Shown here: positions 21,941 through 30,788 of the stretch, piece after piece | Layout of the letters: each line of letters starts with the position of its first letter | Position numbering within the stretch: the stretch's first letter is position 1 | Origin: Fibrobacter sp. | GTDB taxonomy: Bacteria; Fibrobacterota; Fibrobacteria; Fibrobacterales; Fibrobacteraceae | Direction of reading: 5' to 3' | Assembly: GCA_017475045.1 (NCBI GenBank) | Contig: JAFVGH010000077.1 | Coordinates: forward strand, 1 to 48,555 | DNA: 48,555 nt | The notes under the pieces: generated by a model | The model's input: the letters and a program-made list of their open reading frames with translations, nothing else | Told to the model about the DNA's origin: nothing | The model's database searches: none | Program-made: the position numbers and the translations under genes

Positions 21941-23740
21941 TTACGGCTCGTAAACGTAGTTTTCGTTGTTGAACACCACCTTGATTTCGGGAATCATTTC
22001 TTCGGTGTTGTTGGCCGAGCGTCCAAAGGCGTCGTACTTGTCGGCGTTGAAGTCGAACATGGTAATGGAACCTGCCTGAATATTGTCATACAGGATTGTA
22101 CCCTTGTACCCCTTGGCGTAGTTTGCGATAATCGTGCTCAATACATCGTTTCGGCCTTCGATAGAGGAGATGTCGAATACGCAGGTTTTCTTTGCCTTTG
22201 CGGCGACTTCACATTTGCCGGGGACTTCAGTCCACTTCCAGCCCGTAAGCTTGAATATCAGATTCAATTCGGCTGCGGCACTTCCGTTATTCTTGACTTC
22301 AAAAGAAAGAGCCTCTGCGGCGCTCAAGTCAAAAGTCTTTTGGTATTCGATCTGGGCGTCGTCGCCTCCGTAGGTCACGGCCATCATGCCGTTACCCGTG
22401 GCATCCTCGATGGTCACGTCCTTGATCTTGATGCTTGCCATTTCTTTCTCGGCGAGGGTCTTCATGGCCTTGAGGGCGGGCTCGATGGTGTAGGTGTAAC
22501 CGCCGAACTGGGATTCTGTCTTGTCGCCGATGTACTGCCAGGCAAGGGCGCCGGCATAACCGCCGTCAAAGGCCTTGCGGTAGCATTCTTCGGTAGAAAT
22601 TTCCGTCTTTGCGGCCATGCTAGAGGTATAGGTGTCGCCCTTCCAGCCGCTGGCCGGGAATTCACCGATGATCAGGGGCTTCTTGTCGAATTTGTAGGTC
22701 GTGGCCAGCTGTGCCGCCGTGTTCACGAAGGGAGAAACTGCGTCATCCTGGTAGTAGGGGTAGTAGTGGGTCTGGAAAAAGTCCAGTGTGCCGTTGGCCT
22801 CGCCACCGGCCTTTACCAGTTCAGCATCGTTCCACCAGCTCTGGTACTTGATGTTTACGCTACCGGTAGAGACCAGGAACCGCTTGTCGATGTTGTGGAT
22901 GGCTGCGGCCACCTTGTTGGTGAACTTCTGGAGCTTTTCCTTGGTCATGCTCTCTGTGGTCCAGCCGGTGGGCTTTGCAGTCATGCCTTCGGGTTCGTTG
23001 AACACTTCCCAGGTCATGAGGGCCTTGTGGAATCCGATGGCCTTGACCACAGGTTCCAGCACGTTGGTAATGAAGGCTGTGGTACCTTCGTCTTCGAAGA
23101 GTTTCTTGTTGGCGGCAATGTCCACCGTCTCGTTATAGATGCCCCATTGGTTCGGTTCCATCAGGTTGTGGCTGAACAGGCACATGGAGACCATCACTCC
23201 GTATTCCTCGGCGATGTCCAGGGCCTTTTTCATGTTGGCGATGGTGTTTTCCTTTAGTCCGGTGACCAGGTGGGTGGTCTGGTCGATGGTGGGGCTCTGG
23301 CTCATGTTGTTGAAGAGCCACCAGCGGATAGCGTTACCGCCTGCGGCGCGGGTGCCTTCTACCGCCTTGCGCCAGGCGTTCTCGTTTAGCGGGGAGTCGC
23401 CCACGTCGGAGTTGTAGTCGCTCCAGGCCAGGTTCGTGCCCGAGAAGAATATCTTCTTGCCGTTGTACAGAATGTCGGTGCCGCTGACCGTCAGCACGGG
23501 AGTTCCTGCCGGGGTGTTGCTGGCCGAAGAGGTTTTGGTGGCGCCCGAGGAGTTCGTAGTGGAACCGGAAGAGCCGGGATTGTTGGAATCGGCGGAGCCT
23601 TCGGTTGCAGAGGATTCTATGGTTTCGTCCGGTCCGGTTGTACCGCTAGAGGAATCGTCGCCGCAGGCCGTGAAGAACAGCGAGAAAGAGACTGCCACGC
23701 AACCAAGAGTGCTGGCAATGACATGCTTCTTAAAATTCAT
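21941..23740 (-). CDS. GH5 glycoside hydrolase lipoprotein, probable beta-mannanase
   Basis: 599 aa. Lipoprotein signal with FFTAC (Cys26), followed by a Ser/Thr/Gly-rich linker to about residue 80. The GH5 (beta/alpha)8 barrel covers about 85-430: GNAIRWWLFNN, acid/base Glu249 in TWEVFNEPEG, HYYPYY, nucleophile Glu360 in LIIGEFPASG, and ALAWQYIGD. The overall pattern is that of GH5 beta-mannanases. Residues 445-599 form a CBM-like beta-sandwich (VTIEDATGNGMMAVTYGGDD). It is surface-anchored, complementing the secreted GH26 enzyme. Own Shine-Dalgarno AAGGAG; terminator downstream. Confidence 0.87.
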   Translation of the reverse strand: MNFKKHVIASTLGCVAVSFSLFFTACGDDSSSGTTGPDETIESSATEGSADSNNPGSSGSTTNSSGATKTSSASNTPAGTPVLTVSGTDILYNGKKIFFSGTNLAWSDYNSDVGDSPLNENAWRKAVEGTRAAGGNAIRWWLFNNMSQSPTIDQTTHLVTGLKENTIANMKKALDIAEEYGVMVSMCLFSHNLMEPNQWGIYNETVDIAANKKLFEDEGTTAFITNVLEPVVKAIGFHKALMTWEVFNEPEGMTAKPTGWTTESMTKEKLQKFTNKVAAAIHNIDKRFLVSTGSVNIKYQSWWNDAELVKAGGEANGTLDFFQTHYYPYYQDDAVSPFVNTAAQLATTYKFDKKPLIIGEFPASGWKGDTYTSSMAAKTEISTEECYRKAFDGGYAGALAWQYIGDKTESQFGGYTYTIEPALKAMKTLAEKEMASIKIKDVTIEDATGNGMMAVTYGGDDAQIEYQKTFDLSAAEALSFEVKNNGSAAAELNLIFKLTGWKWTEVPGKCEVAAKAKKTCVFDISSIEGRNDVLSTIIANYAKGYKGTILYDNIQAGSITMFDFNADKYDAFGRSANNTEEMIPEIKVVFNNENYVYEP

Positions 23741-23813
23741 GTAAAGAACTCCTTATTTGAACCCAAAATACATAAAAATGGGCGAAAACGGGGGTTTTTA
23801 AGATATATGTATT

Positions 23814-24797
23814 TTATTTCTTCTGGAATTTGGCCCCGAATGCGAAAATTCGCGATTTTCCGGGGGGTATTTCTATCAGGCCACGGTGGTGGTTCAGGGC
23901 GTCGGGCTCCGATGTCATGGGCTCGATGGCGATGCTTGCACGGGTGGGCGGCGTGTAAATCTGGATTGCGTTGTACTGCTCGGCACCGGCCTGCTGCCAG
24001 ATGTCCAGTGTGCCGATTTGGCCCTCGAGGAGAATATGCGCTTGCTTTTGGGATTGAGCTGCCGCGAACGAAAACTCTTCGCCGAGGCAGAAACAGTCGT
24101 TGATGAACTCGTCACCGATGGTGCGGCCGCCTACAAAGCGGGTGTCGTCCTGGAAATTTCCGGTGGGAAGGTCTGCCTTGTCTAAAAGGGCGAGCTTGCT
24201 TTGGGGGAGGGTCATCTTCAGGTTGTCCACCTTTTCGCCCAGGCTGTAGTAGGGGTGCCAACCTTCGGAATAGGGCATGGTGGCGTTCCCTGTGTTCTGC
24301 ACAGAGGATTCAACGGAATAGGTTTCGCCCGTAAATATTATTTTGTTTGTAACCTTGAAGGGGAAGGGGAAACCGGCGAAGGCTCCTGGCCAGTCGCAGC
24401 TGAAAATGGCGGTGCAGCGTTCGGAGTCGCTCTCGAAACTTTCGAATTTCCATTCCTTGTTCTGCAGGAACCCGTGGAGGGCGTGGGGTGCCCAGCTTAC
24501 GTTGTTGACCAGGGCGTAGGTATTGCCGTTCCAGGTGAACTTGGCATAGGCCGTGCGGCCGGGGAAGGGGGCAAGTCGGCAACCGGCGTTGGTGTCGGGG
24601 CCAAGCTTGTAGATGTCGTCACCGACCCGGTAACCGAAGAGAAGGTCTAGGAATTGGGAACCGCTTGTAGGAACGCGCCAGGCGTTGAGGCCGGCACCAT
24701 ATCCGCTCAGAATTTCCAGCTCGGCGCCGTCGTCGCGCTGAAGGACATAGCATTGGACAGTACCGAGAGGGCGAGAAATAATCGAGAATTTGCTCAT
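23814..24797 (-). CDS. Aldose 1-epimerase family protein
   Basis: 327 aa. A galactose-mutarotase-like beta-sandwich: CRLAPFPGRTAYAKFTWNG (sugar-binding Arg), HALHGFLQN (first His), SEGWHPYYSLG (catalytic His in GWHPY), YNAIQIYTPP and SIAIEPMTSEPDAL (catalytic Glu). It interconverts alpha and beta anomers of hexoses, or acts on related phosphorylated sugars. Its position next to two mannan hydrolases suggests it handles released sugars, but it is a separate transcription unit by spacing (73 bases). Confidence 0.88.
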   Translation of the reverse strand: MSKFSIISRPLGTVQCYVLQRDDGAELEILSGYGAGLNAWRVPTSGSQFLDLLFGYRVGDDIYKLGPDTNAGCRLAPFPGRTAYAKFTWNGNTYALVNNVSWAPHALHGFLQNKEWKFESFESDSERCTAIFSCDWPGAFAGFPFPFKVTNKIIFTGETYSVESSVQNTGNATMPYSEGWHPYYSLGEKVDNLKMTLPQSKLALLDKADLPTGNFQDDTRFVGGRTIGDEFINDCFCLGEEFSFAAAQSQKQAHILLEGQIGTLDIWQQAGAEQYNAIQIYTPPTRASIAIEPMTSEPDALNHHRGLIEIPPGKSRIFAFGAKFQKK

Positions 24798-24837
24798 AGT
24801 GGGAAATGTAAGAAATTAGAGCCTAGAACTTAGAGTT

Positions 24838-24865
24838 TAGATGGCGGATCAGGTCCGCCATGACG
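24838..24865 (+). repeat. Palindromic intergenic repeat, copy 7, in the mnmE 5' region
   Basis: TAG-ATGGCGGA-TCAGG-TCCGCCAT-GACG. It ends 36 bases before the mnmE ATG, so it probably lies within or next to the promoter/leader. Confidence 0.7.
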
Positions 24866-24900
24866 TCGTTCCGGTCTACTTCTTTTCTATTATTGAAACT

Positions 24901-26241
24901 ATGGACCCAAGAACTATTGTCGCTCCCATGACTCCTGCCGGAGTCAGTGCCGTCGCCGCCATTCGAGTGAGCGGCCCTCAGGTGCGCGACGTGGTTCTGG
25001 CCTTGTTTGGTGAAAAGGCGGCTGCCCATCTGGAACCCCGCAAGGCCTGCCTTGCAACGGCTCGCGACCCCAAGACGGGGGAGACTGTCGACAGCCTGCT
25101 GTACCTGTTTTTCGAGGGCCCGAATTCTTACACTGGCGAAGATACGCTGGAGCTTTACCCTCACGGGAACCCGCTCATTGTGCGGGAACTGATTCAGGCT
25201 ATCCGCAAGGTAGACGGCGTTAGGCTTGCCGAGCCCGGGGAGTTTACCCGCAGGGCCTTTCTGAACGGCAAGATGGACTTGGTGCAGGCGGAATCCGTGG
25301 CTGACGTGATTCACAGCGCGAACCGCGCCGAGCTTAAGAATGCCCACCGCCTGCTTTCGGGCGCCCTGTCTCAAAAGATTCGGGAATTGAACGAGCAGGT
25401 GAAGGACATGTCTGCCCGCCTGGAGCTAGACGTAGACTTTGCCGAAGAGGAGGCCGACCCGGATTATGAATCCTGGCGAAAGCGGATCGTGGCCATCGGC
25501 GAAAAGATTTCAGAAATCCTCCAGAGTTTCCGTGGCAAAGAAAACCTGAGCCGCTTGCCTCTGGTGGTGCTGTACGGAGCGCCTAACGCGGGCAAGTCCA
25601 GCCTTACAAATGCCCTCTTGGGCGAAGACCGGATTTTGGTGAGCAACATCCCGGGAACTACCCGCGACTTCGTAGAAGTTCGGCTGTTCTTGCCGGGTGG
25701 AGAAATCCGTCTGGTGGATACCGCAGGCATTGCGGACCAGGCCACCGATTCCCTGGACGCCTTGAGCATGGAAAAGAGCAAGGCCATTCTGAAGGAAGCG
25801 GACTTGAAGATTCACGTGGTGGACGGGACGGTTGCCGCTACGCCCGCCGCGACAAGTGCGGACTTCACCGTCATCAGCAAGAGCGACTTGCTAGATGGCG
25901 GCTCTGGGACCGCCATGACGTTGCCGGAGGGCGGTCTTTCCGTTTCTTCCAAGACCGGCGTGGGCCTTGCTGAACTTAAACGGCTTATAAACGATGCCGT
26001 CTTTACGGAAAGCCGCGATACAGAAGACCTCTGGATTACCAGTGAACGGGAACGGGCCTGCCTTGCCGAAGCCTTTGAGGGTGTAAAGCGGGCCCTGGAC
26101 CTGCTCCAGAACAGACCTGCCGTGGAGCTTTTGGCTTTCGAGATGCAGCTGGTACGACGCTCCCTCCAGAGCATTGTCGGTGAGATTTCTTCTGAAGATA
26201 TTTTACAGTCTATTTTTGCGGGGTTCTGCATTGGAAAGTAG
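24901..26241 (+). CDS. mnmE: tRNA modification GTPase MnmE
   Basis: 446 aa from the ATG at 24901; the 20 upstream codons are translated repeat. Landmarks: MDPRTIVAPMTPAGVSAVAA start, LYPHGNPLIVREL, EPGEFTRRAFLNGKMDLVQA (folate-binding TrmE-N domain). G domain: GAPNAGKSS (226-234), PGTTRDFVEV, DTAG (273-276). The C-terminus FCIGK carries the Cys needed for the reaction. With MnmG it makes the cmnm5 modification at U34 of tRNAs. Its last codons overlap the following transporter gene. Confidence 0.95.
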   Translation: MDPRTIVAPMTPAGVSAVAAIRVSGPQVRDVVLALFGEKAAAHLEPRKACLATARDPKTGETVDSLLYLFFEGPNSYTGEDTLELYPHGNPLIVRELIQAIRKVDGVRLAEPGEFTRRAFLNGKMDLVQAESVADVIHSANRAELKNAHRLLSGALSQKIRELNEQVKDMSARLELDVDFAEEEADPDYESWRKRIVAIGEKISEILQSFRGKENLSRLPLVVLYGAPNAGKSSLTNALLGEDRILVSNIPGTTRDFVEVRLFLPGGEIRLVDTAGIADQATDSLDALSMEKSKAILKEADLKIHVVDGTVAATPAATSADFTVISKSDLLDGGSGTAMTLPEGGLSVSSKTGVGLAELKRLINDAVFTESRDTEDLWITSERERACLAEAFEGVKRALDLLQNRPAVELLAFEMQLVRRSLQSIVGEISSEDILQSIFAGFCIGK

Positions 26242-27097
26242 CACGCTCAGCTTAGTCGGTGTCCTTATCGGGATTTTTGCCTTCGGAACCTACATGGTCC
26301 CGCTGAAAAAGTTCCCGGCTTATTCCTCTTGGTCTTATTTGGCGTTCATGTCCATTGGTGCGCTCATCTGCTCCGTGGGCATCACCTGCGTCACGGGGCA
26401 GTTCAACTTTCACCCTGTAGGCATCGGTTGCGGCCTGCTTTGGGTGCTTGGCGGAGCCCTGTGTTTCTGGGCGGTTCAGGCCGAGGCGGACCTTGCGGGA
26501 ACTGGGCTTCGCTCCATGAGCGTGAGCATTTTGCTGTCTTTCTTTAGCGGGGTGGTCATCTTCCAGGAAAAGACCCTGCTGTACTATTCTATTCCGGCCA
26601 TCGCCTGCATGATTATTGGCATCTGGATCCCTGCCAGCAAGACAAAATCCATCTGGAAAAATTGGCGTTCCCTGATGTCGGGCGCTGTATTTGGAACCTA
26701 CCTGATTCCCTTCAAGTTCAGCGGCATGGGCGACATGGAATTCCTGTTCCCCTTCTCCTTTGGCGTGTGCATTGGAAGTCTTGTGCTTGTGGGCCTGGTG
26801 ACGTTCCGTCGCCGTAAGGATATCAAGCATTCCATGATTGCACCGACCCTTGTTTCCATAGGTTCGGGTATTATGTGGATGTTCGGTACCTTGGCTATTT
26901 TCTGGGCTATCGCCGATGACGGCATGTTCGGCTATGCGGTAGGTTACCCGCTATTGCAGCTGAACCTGGTGGTGAACCAGCTTTGGGGTGTGTTCGTGTT
27001 TGGCGAATATGCATCCCGCAAAGGGCGTATCAAGCTCGCCCTGTCTACCGTGGTCATCTTGATTGGCGCGGTGCTGCTGACCCTATCTAAAATGTAG
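26231..27097 (+). CDS. GRP/RhaT-like drug-metabolite superfamily sugar permease
   Basis: 288 aa with about ten hydrophobic helices and internal duplication: FGTYMVPLKKFPAYSSW in the first half and FGTYLIPFKFSGMGDME in the second. The 'GTY.(V/I)P.K' motif is that of the glucose/ribose porter (GRP) group within the DMT superfamily. The best start is TTG at 26231, overlapping mnmE by 11 bases and preceded by GCGGGG; the next ATG would cut helix 1. Sugar uptake is likely but the substrate is unknown. Its 3' end overlaps the convergent gene by 11 bases. Confidence 0.8.
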   Translation: MESSTLSLVGVLIGIFAFGTYMVPLKKFPAYSSWSYLAFMSIGALICSVGITCVTGQFNFHPVGIGCGLLWVLGGALCFWAVQAEADLAGTGLRSMSVSILLSFFSGVVIFQEKTLLYYSIPAIACMIIGIWIPASKTKSIWKNWRSLMSGAVFGTYLIPFKFSGMGDMEFLFPFSFGVCIGSLVLVGLVTFRRRKDIKHSMIAPTLVSIGSGIMWMFGTLAIFWAIADDGMFGYAVGYPLLQLNLVVNQLWGVFVFGEYASRKGRIKLALSTVVILIGAVLLTLSKM

Positions 27098-28004
27098 ACG
27101 AACTGAAGTCCGTAATCTGCTGGTTCAGTTCTTCGGCGCCCTTGATGTCTTCGTTGTAGAGGGCGTTAATCTTTTTGCAACCCAGTTCCAAAAGCTTACG
27201 GGCACCCTGGTCTCCGCCCTGCTTGCGCAGTTCGCGGATGGCTCCGTCGATAAGTTTCACGTCGCGCTGTTCGGGGTAGCTCTTCATGAACTTGTAGAAC
27301 AGCTGGACTTGGGCTTCGTAGTCGGCGTCGTTCTCGCAGGCCAGCAGGAACGGCACCACTCTTGAATTCAGCAAGTTGCTCAGGTCACCCACAAAGGTGT
27401 TGAGACTTGCCCCTTCGGGGAACAGCTCTTCGGTTTCTTTCTGGATATCGTCGTTATCCATGATTTCGCCGTTCTCGAACTGTGAAAGCATCTCGTTCAG
27501 CAATGCCATTTCCTCTACCTTGGCTTGTTCGCGGTAGCGGGCCTGGTAGTAGATGGGGAGCGTGGTGAGACAGAAGTGGGCCTGGTTCATTCCGATGAAC
27601 TCGCCTACGAAATAGACGTCGGCGTCTTCTTTCAAAATGTCGGCTTCGCTACTGAAGTTGCAGATTCTAGCCGGAATAGGGATGACTTCCATGTTGGAAA
27701 GTTCGTGGAGGCGATCCCGCAGGGAATCTACGTCGATATCTTCGGGCAGGTCTACGCCTTCTTCGCGCATGGTCTCGATGAGGTTGTCGATGCGCTCGTC
27801 TACGGCCCTGTTCAGGGAACGCTTGCTGGGCAGTACGGGCTGCTGGCGGAAATCCCCTTCCAGTGCGAGGATTCCGTTTTTCACCATGTCGTCAAAGGGG
27901 GTGGAGCTCCGCTCTGCATCAGGGGAGGGCAAAATCTTGGCGTAGGCGATCATGCGTCCGCACAAGCGCTTGTCGTTTCCCTTTCTCTGTTCAATCCCGA
28001 GCAT
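27087..28004 (-). CDS. Hypothetical cytoplasmic protein, 305 aa
   Basis: No signal peptide, no membrane segment and no family recognised. It is acidic and mostly helical, with one beta-rich central part (DVYFVGEFIGMNQAHFCLTT) and a helical C-terminus with TPR-like pacing (FYKFMKSYPEQRDVKLIDGA). Promoter TATATT at 28012-28017 lies only seven bases before the ATG, predicting a leaderless mRNA. It is convergent with the sugar permease (11-bp overlap) and divergent from the NAT-like gene. Confidence 0.7.
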   Translation of the reverse strand: MLGIEQRKGNDKRLCGRMIAYAKILPSPDAERSSTPFDDMVKNGILALEGDFRQQPVLPSKRSLNRAVDERIDNLIETMREEGVDLPEDIDVDSLRDRLHELSNMEVIPIPARICNFSSEADILKEDADVYFVGEFIGMNQAHFCLTTLPIYYQARYREQAKVEEMALLNEMLSQFENGEIMDNDDIQKETEELFPEGASLNTFVGDLSNLLNSRVVPFLLACENDADYEAQVQLFYKFMKSYPEQRDVKLIDGAIRELRKQGGDQGARKLLELGCKKINALYNEDIKGAEELNQQITDFSSSTF

Positions 28005-28097
28005 GGGCTACAATATAGAAAAATGACAGTGAAGGGTGTGGAGTGCATTTCACATTACACATTACACATTGAAGAGATGTTTCTATCTTTTTATTTA

Positions 28098-28856
28098 ATG
28101 GATTCCGCAACATGGCAAAAGGTGCTTGACCTGTGCAACAGGCTCTCGGGTGTAACCTACGAGAACCTCACAAAGATTATCCGTCTGGAACAGTCGGGCA
28201 GTGCCACTCGTGCGCGGAACCTGGATGACAGTTTCCAGAATGATGTGGACTCTTGGATGGGGGGTGGCACCTGCTTCAGCATGACCTGGCACCTTTACCA
28301 AGCCTTCAAGGACATGGGGCTTTCTCCGCGTCTTGTGATGGGTCACAAACGCAAGGAACGGAACATCCACTGCGCCCTTGTGTTGCCGAAAGATGATGTA
28401 GGGTATCTTTTCGATCCCGGCTACTTAATTTTCGACCCGCTCCCTTTGCCACAGCCTGCTCCTTTCGGTACGGGAGAGGCCTTCTTTCCGCTGGTTCCCA
28501 ACAGCGTGCGGCTGGTGCGCCCTGCAGGGGATGCCCTGGAACTTTGGACTGGTGGAGCCGGCGGCCCAATGAAGCTCCGCTTTGAGTACCCGCTGGAGGG
28601 CGTCTCGGTAGAAGAATTCAAGCAGCACTGGTCCGAAAGTTTTTACCGGGAGATGATGACCTACCCTGTGCTGAATCGTTTAGATAGGGACCAAGGAATA
28701 CAGTATTATTACCAGAAGGGCAACCTGGTCATCCGCGACAAGGATGGTTCCCGAATGGAACGCATTCCCGAGGCGGAACGTGTGGATAAGCTCAGCGAAA
28801 TCTTCCACATCGCCCCAGACCTTGTGGAACGCGCCCTCGGGATATTGAAAAAATGA
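28098..28856 (+). CDS. Arylamine N-acetyltransferase-like / transglutaminase-fold protein
   Basis: 252 aa from the ATG at 28098 (28077 is a possible alternative). GGGTCFSMTWHLYQAFKDMG places Cys59 as in the NAT motif RGGxCFE, with His91 in NIHCALVL and Asp106 in LFDPGYLI. This is the C-H-D triad order of NAT and related transglutaminase-fold enzymes. The conserved Arg of RGG and the E after CF are replaced by Gly and Ser, so substrate and chemistry may differ. A short CACATTA tandem repeat lies upstream (28051-28070). No partner pathway is adjacent. Confidence 0.7.
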   Translation: MDSATWQKVLDLCNRLSGVTYENLTKIIRLEQSGSATRARNLDDSFQNDVDSWMGGGTCFSMTWHLYQAFKDMGLSPRLVMGHKRKERNIHCALVLPKDDVGYLFDPGYLIFDPLPLPQPAPFGTGEAFFPLVPNSVRLVRPAGDALELWTGGAGGPMKLRFEYPLEGVSVEEFKQHWSESFYREMMTYPVLNRLDRDQGIQYYYQKGNLVIRDKDGSRMERIPEAERVDKLSEIFHIAPDLVERALGILKK

Positions 28857-28891
28857 ATTATATTTTCTCCCCAAAAAAAGGAACACATCTT

Positions 28892-29377
28892 ATGAAAAAG
28901 CTTTTGATTCTCGTTGTTGCCATGGCCTCTGCCATGTTCGTCGCCTGCGGCCCTTCCAAGCTGGAAATGCAGGAAATGTCTTCTAGCCGCGATATCATCA
29001 TCGAAGTCCGTCAGGTGCTGAACGACTCTATCAGCCTGATGGTGGGTAACACCCTCTACCTGAACAGCAAGCAGGTGATTGGCGACAACCTGTTCCCCCT
29101 GCTGGTGAGCACCCGCGACCCGCAAGAAATCGAGCGTCTGACCGCTACTGACGTGGTGAACAGCCCCGAAGACCTGCTCAAGTACCTGCGTTTCACCTCT
29201 CCAGACATGGTGAACTTCGGCATTGTCATCGGCGAAACCGCCTACAACGAAATCGGGTTTGACGAGAACCATGTGGTGGAAACCCTGAAGAACATTTTCG
29301 TCAAGGTGGACGGCGGATCCCTGATCCTCTTCCACGAAAAGAACGGCGAACTCACCTCTGCAAAGAAACTATTTTAG
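28892..29377 (+). CDS. Small lipoprotein of unknown function (161 aa)
   Basis: ATG at 28892 with AAGGA nine bases upstream. Signal peptide with lipobox FVACG (Cys20). The mature part is acidic and amphipathic (EMSSSRDIIIEVRQVLNDSI, then TLYLNSKQVIGDNLFPLL). No family is recognised. Lipoprotein sorting to the outer membrane is likely. It follows the NAT-like gene by 35 bases and overlaps the convergent MATE gene by nine bases. Confidence 0.75.
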   Translation: MKKLLILVVAMASAMFVACGPSKLEMQEMSSSRDIIIEVRQVLNDSISLMVGNTLYLNSKQVIGDNLFPLLVSTRDPQEIERLTATDVVNSPEDLLKYLRFTSPDMVNFGIVIGETAYNEIGFDENHVVETLKNIFVKVDGGSLILFHEKNGELTSAKKLF

Positions 29378-30754
29378 CTTCTTCAGCTCATGCAGCAGCA
29401 TGGCGAGCCCGATAAAGGCGGCGCCAGTATCGGCGATGGGCTGGGCCATGAACACCCCCTTCAGTTCAAGAAAGCGGGGCAGTACCAGCAAAAAGGGTAT
29501 GAGCAGAATCACCTGACGGCAAGCGTTCAGGAACATGGACCTGAGAGCCTTGCCCGTGCCCTGGAAGAAACTTCCCGAAACAAGTCCCAGGGGAATCATG
29601 AAGAAAGCCGCCCCGAAAATCCGCATGGCCCAGGCGGAGGTCTCCTGCAATTTAAGGTCGTTTGGGGCGAAAGGTGCAACCAGTGCTTCTGCCTGCCACA
29701 TCATGAGTGCCCAGGCCACAATCATAAAGCCGAAGGCATAGATGAAGGTGAACTTCAGGGTTGCCTTGACCCGTGCGTTCAGTCGGGCGCCGTAGTTGTA
29801 GCCGATGATAGGTTGGGTGCCGTGGACAAATCCCAGTAGCGGGAGCAAAATGAAGGAGGCGATACTGTTCACGATGCCGAAAGCGGAAATGGCCATGTCC
29901 CCGCCGGAAAGCACCCCGGTGTCGTGAAGGCTGATGTTTCCGTAAGTGGTGAGGCTCCAGGCCAAAATGGCGTTCATCAGGCTGTTGCACAGCTGCATCA
30001 GTGAAGGCGGGATACCCAAGATGATAATCTTTCGCACGTAGGCAAAGCGGAGCTTCATGTGCCGCCAGCGGATCTTGATGGGCGTGTCCTTTTTCACGAA
30101 GAACTGGGTAATGAGGGCGCTGGCGATAAGCTGGGAGCTGATGGTGGCCCAGGCGGCCCCTTCGATTCCCCAGTGGAACTTCATGATAAAGAGCCAGTCC
30201 AGGATGATGTTGGATACCGCTCCGATGATTTCGCGGAACATGGCCGTTTTGGGGTGGCCCATGGAGCGGATAAAGTGGTTCATGCCGGGGGCGATGGTCT
30301 GGAAAACCGCCCCGCAGAGCAAGATGCGCATATAGCTGGAGGCAACAGGCAGGGTCTGCTCGCTGGCCCCGAACAGCTTCAGCAGGGGCACCATGAAGAC
30401 TTCGCCCAGGGCGAAGGTGGTAAGGGCCATCAGAATCAGCAGCGTGAACGAGTTGTTCAGGATGATGCTAGCCTGTATATACTTCTTTTGCCCGAGACGG
30501 ATGGCGAAGATGGTGTTGCCGCCCACGCCGATCATCATGGACATGGCCATGATAAAGAGACAGATGGGGAAGCACAGGGTGATGCCCGCAATGCCGAGGC
30601 TCCCCACGCCCTGGCCCACGAAAAAACGGTCCACTATATTATAGAGGGCGTTCACCAGCATGCTGATGATGGCGGGTACCGAAAACTGCAACACCAGTTT
30701 CGGGATACTCGCGGTACCGAAGGAATTAAGGCGCTCGGAATTTAGGTTAGACAT
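29369..30754 (-). CDS. MATE family efflux transporter
   Basis: 461 aa from the ATG at 30754. Twelve hydrophobic helices in two halves. FSVPAIISMLVNALYNIVDR near the N-terminus and FFQGTGKALRSMFLNACRQV near the C-terminus are typical of the DinF/NorM-like group, as are GVGGNTIFAIRLGQKK and QPIIGYNYGARLN. It exports cationic or aromatic compounds with Na+ or H+. The TATATT box at 30766-30771 gives a leader of about five bases. Confidence 0.92.
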   Translation of the reverse strand: MSNLNSERLNSFGTASIPKLVLQFSVPAIISMLVNALYNIVDRFFVGQGVGSLGIAGITLCFPICLFIMAMSMMIGVGGNTIFAIRLGQKKYIQASIILNNSFTLLILMALTTFALGEVFMVPLLKLFGASEQTLPVASSYMRILLCGAVFQTIAPGMNHFIRSMGHPKTAMFREIIGAVSNIILDWLFIMKFHWGIEGAAWATISSQLIASALITQFFVKKDTPIKIRWRHMKLRFAYVRKIIILGIPPSLMQLCNSLMNAILAWSLTTYGNISLHDTGVLSGGDMAISAFGIVNSIASFILLPLLGFVHGTQPIIGYNYGARLNARVKATLKFTFIYAFGFMIVAWALMMWQAEALVAPFAPNDLKLQETSAWAMRIFGAAFFMIPLGLVSGSFFQGTGKALRSMFLNACRQVILLIPFLLVLPRFLELKGVFMAQPIADTGAAFIGLAMLLHELKKLK

Positions 30755-30788
30755 TTCGGCGCCCAAATATAGAATTTTTCTTTATAAC

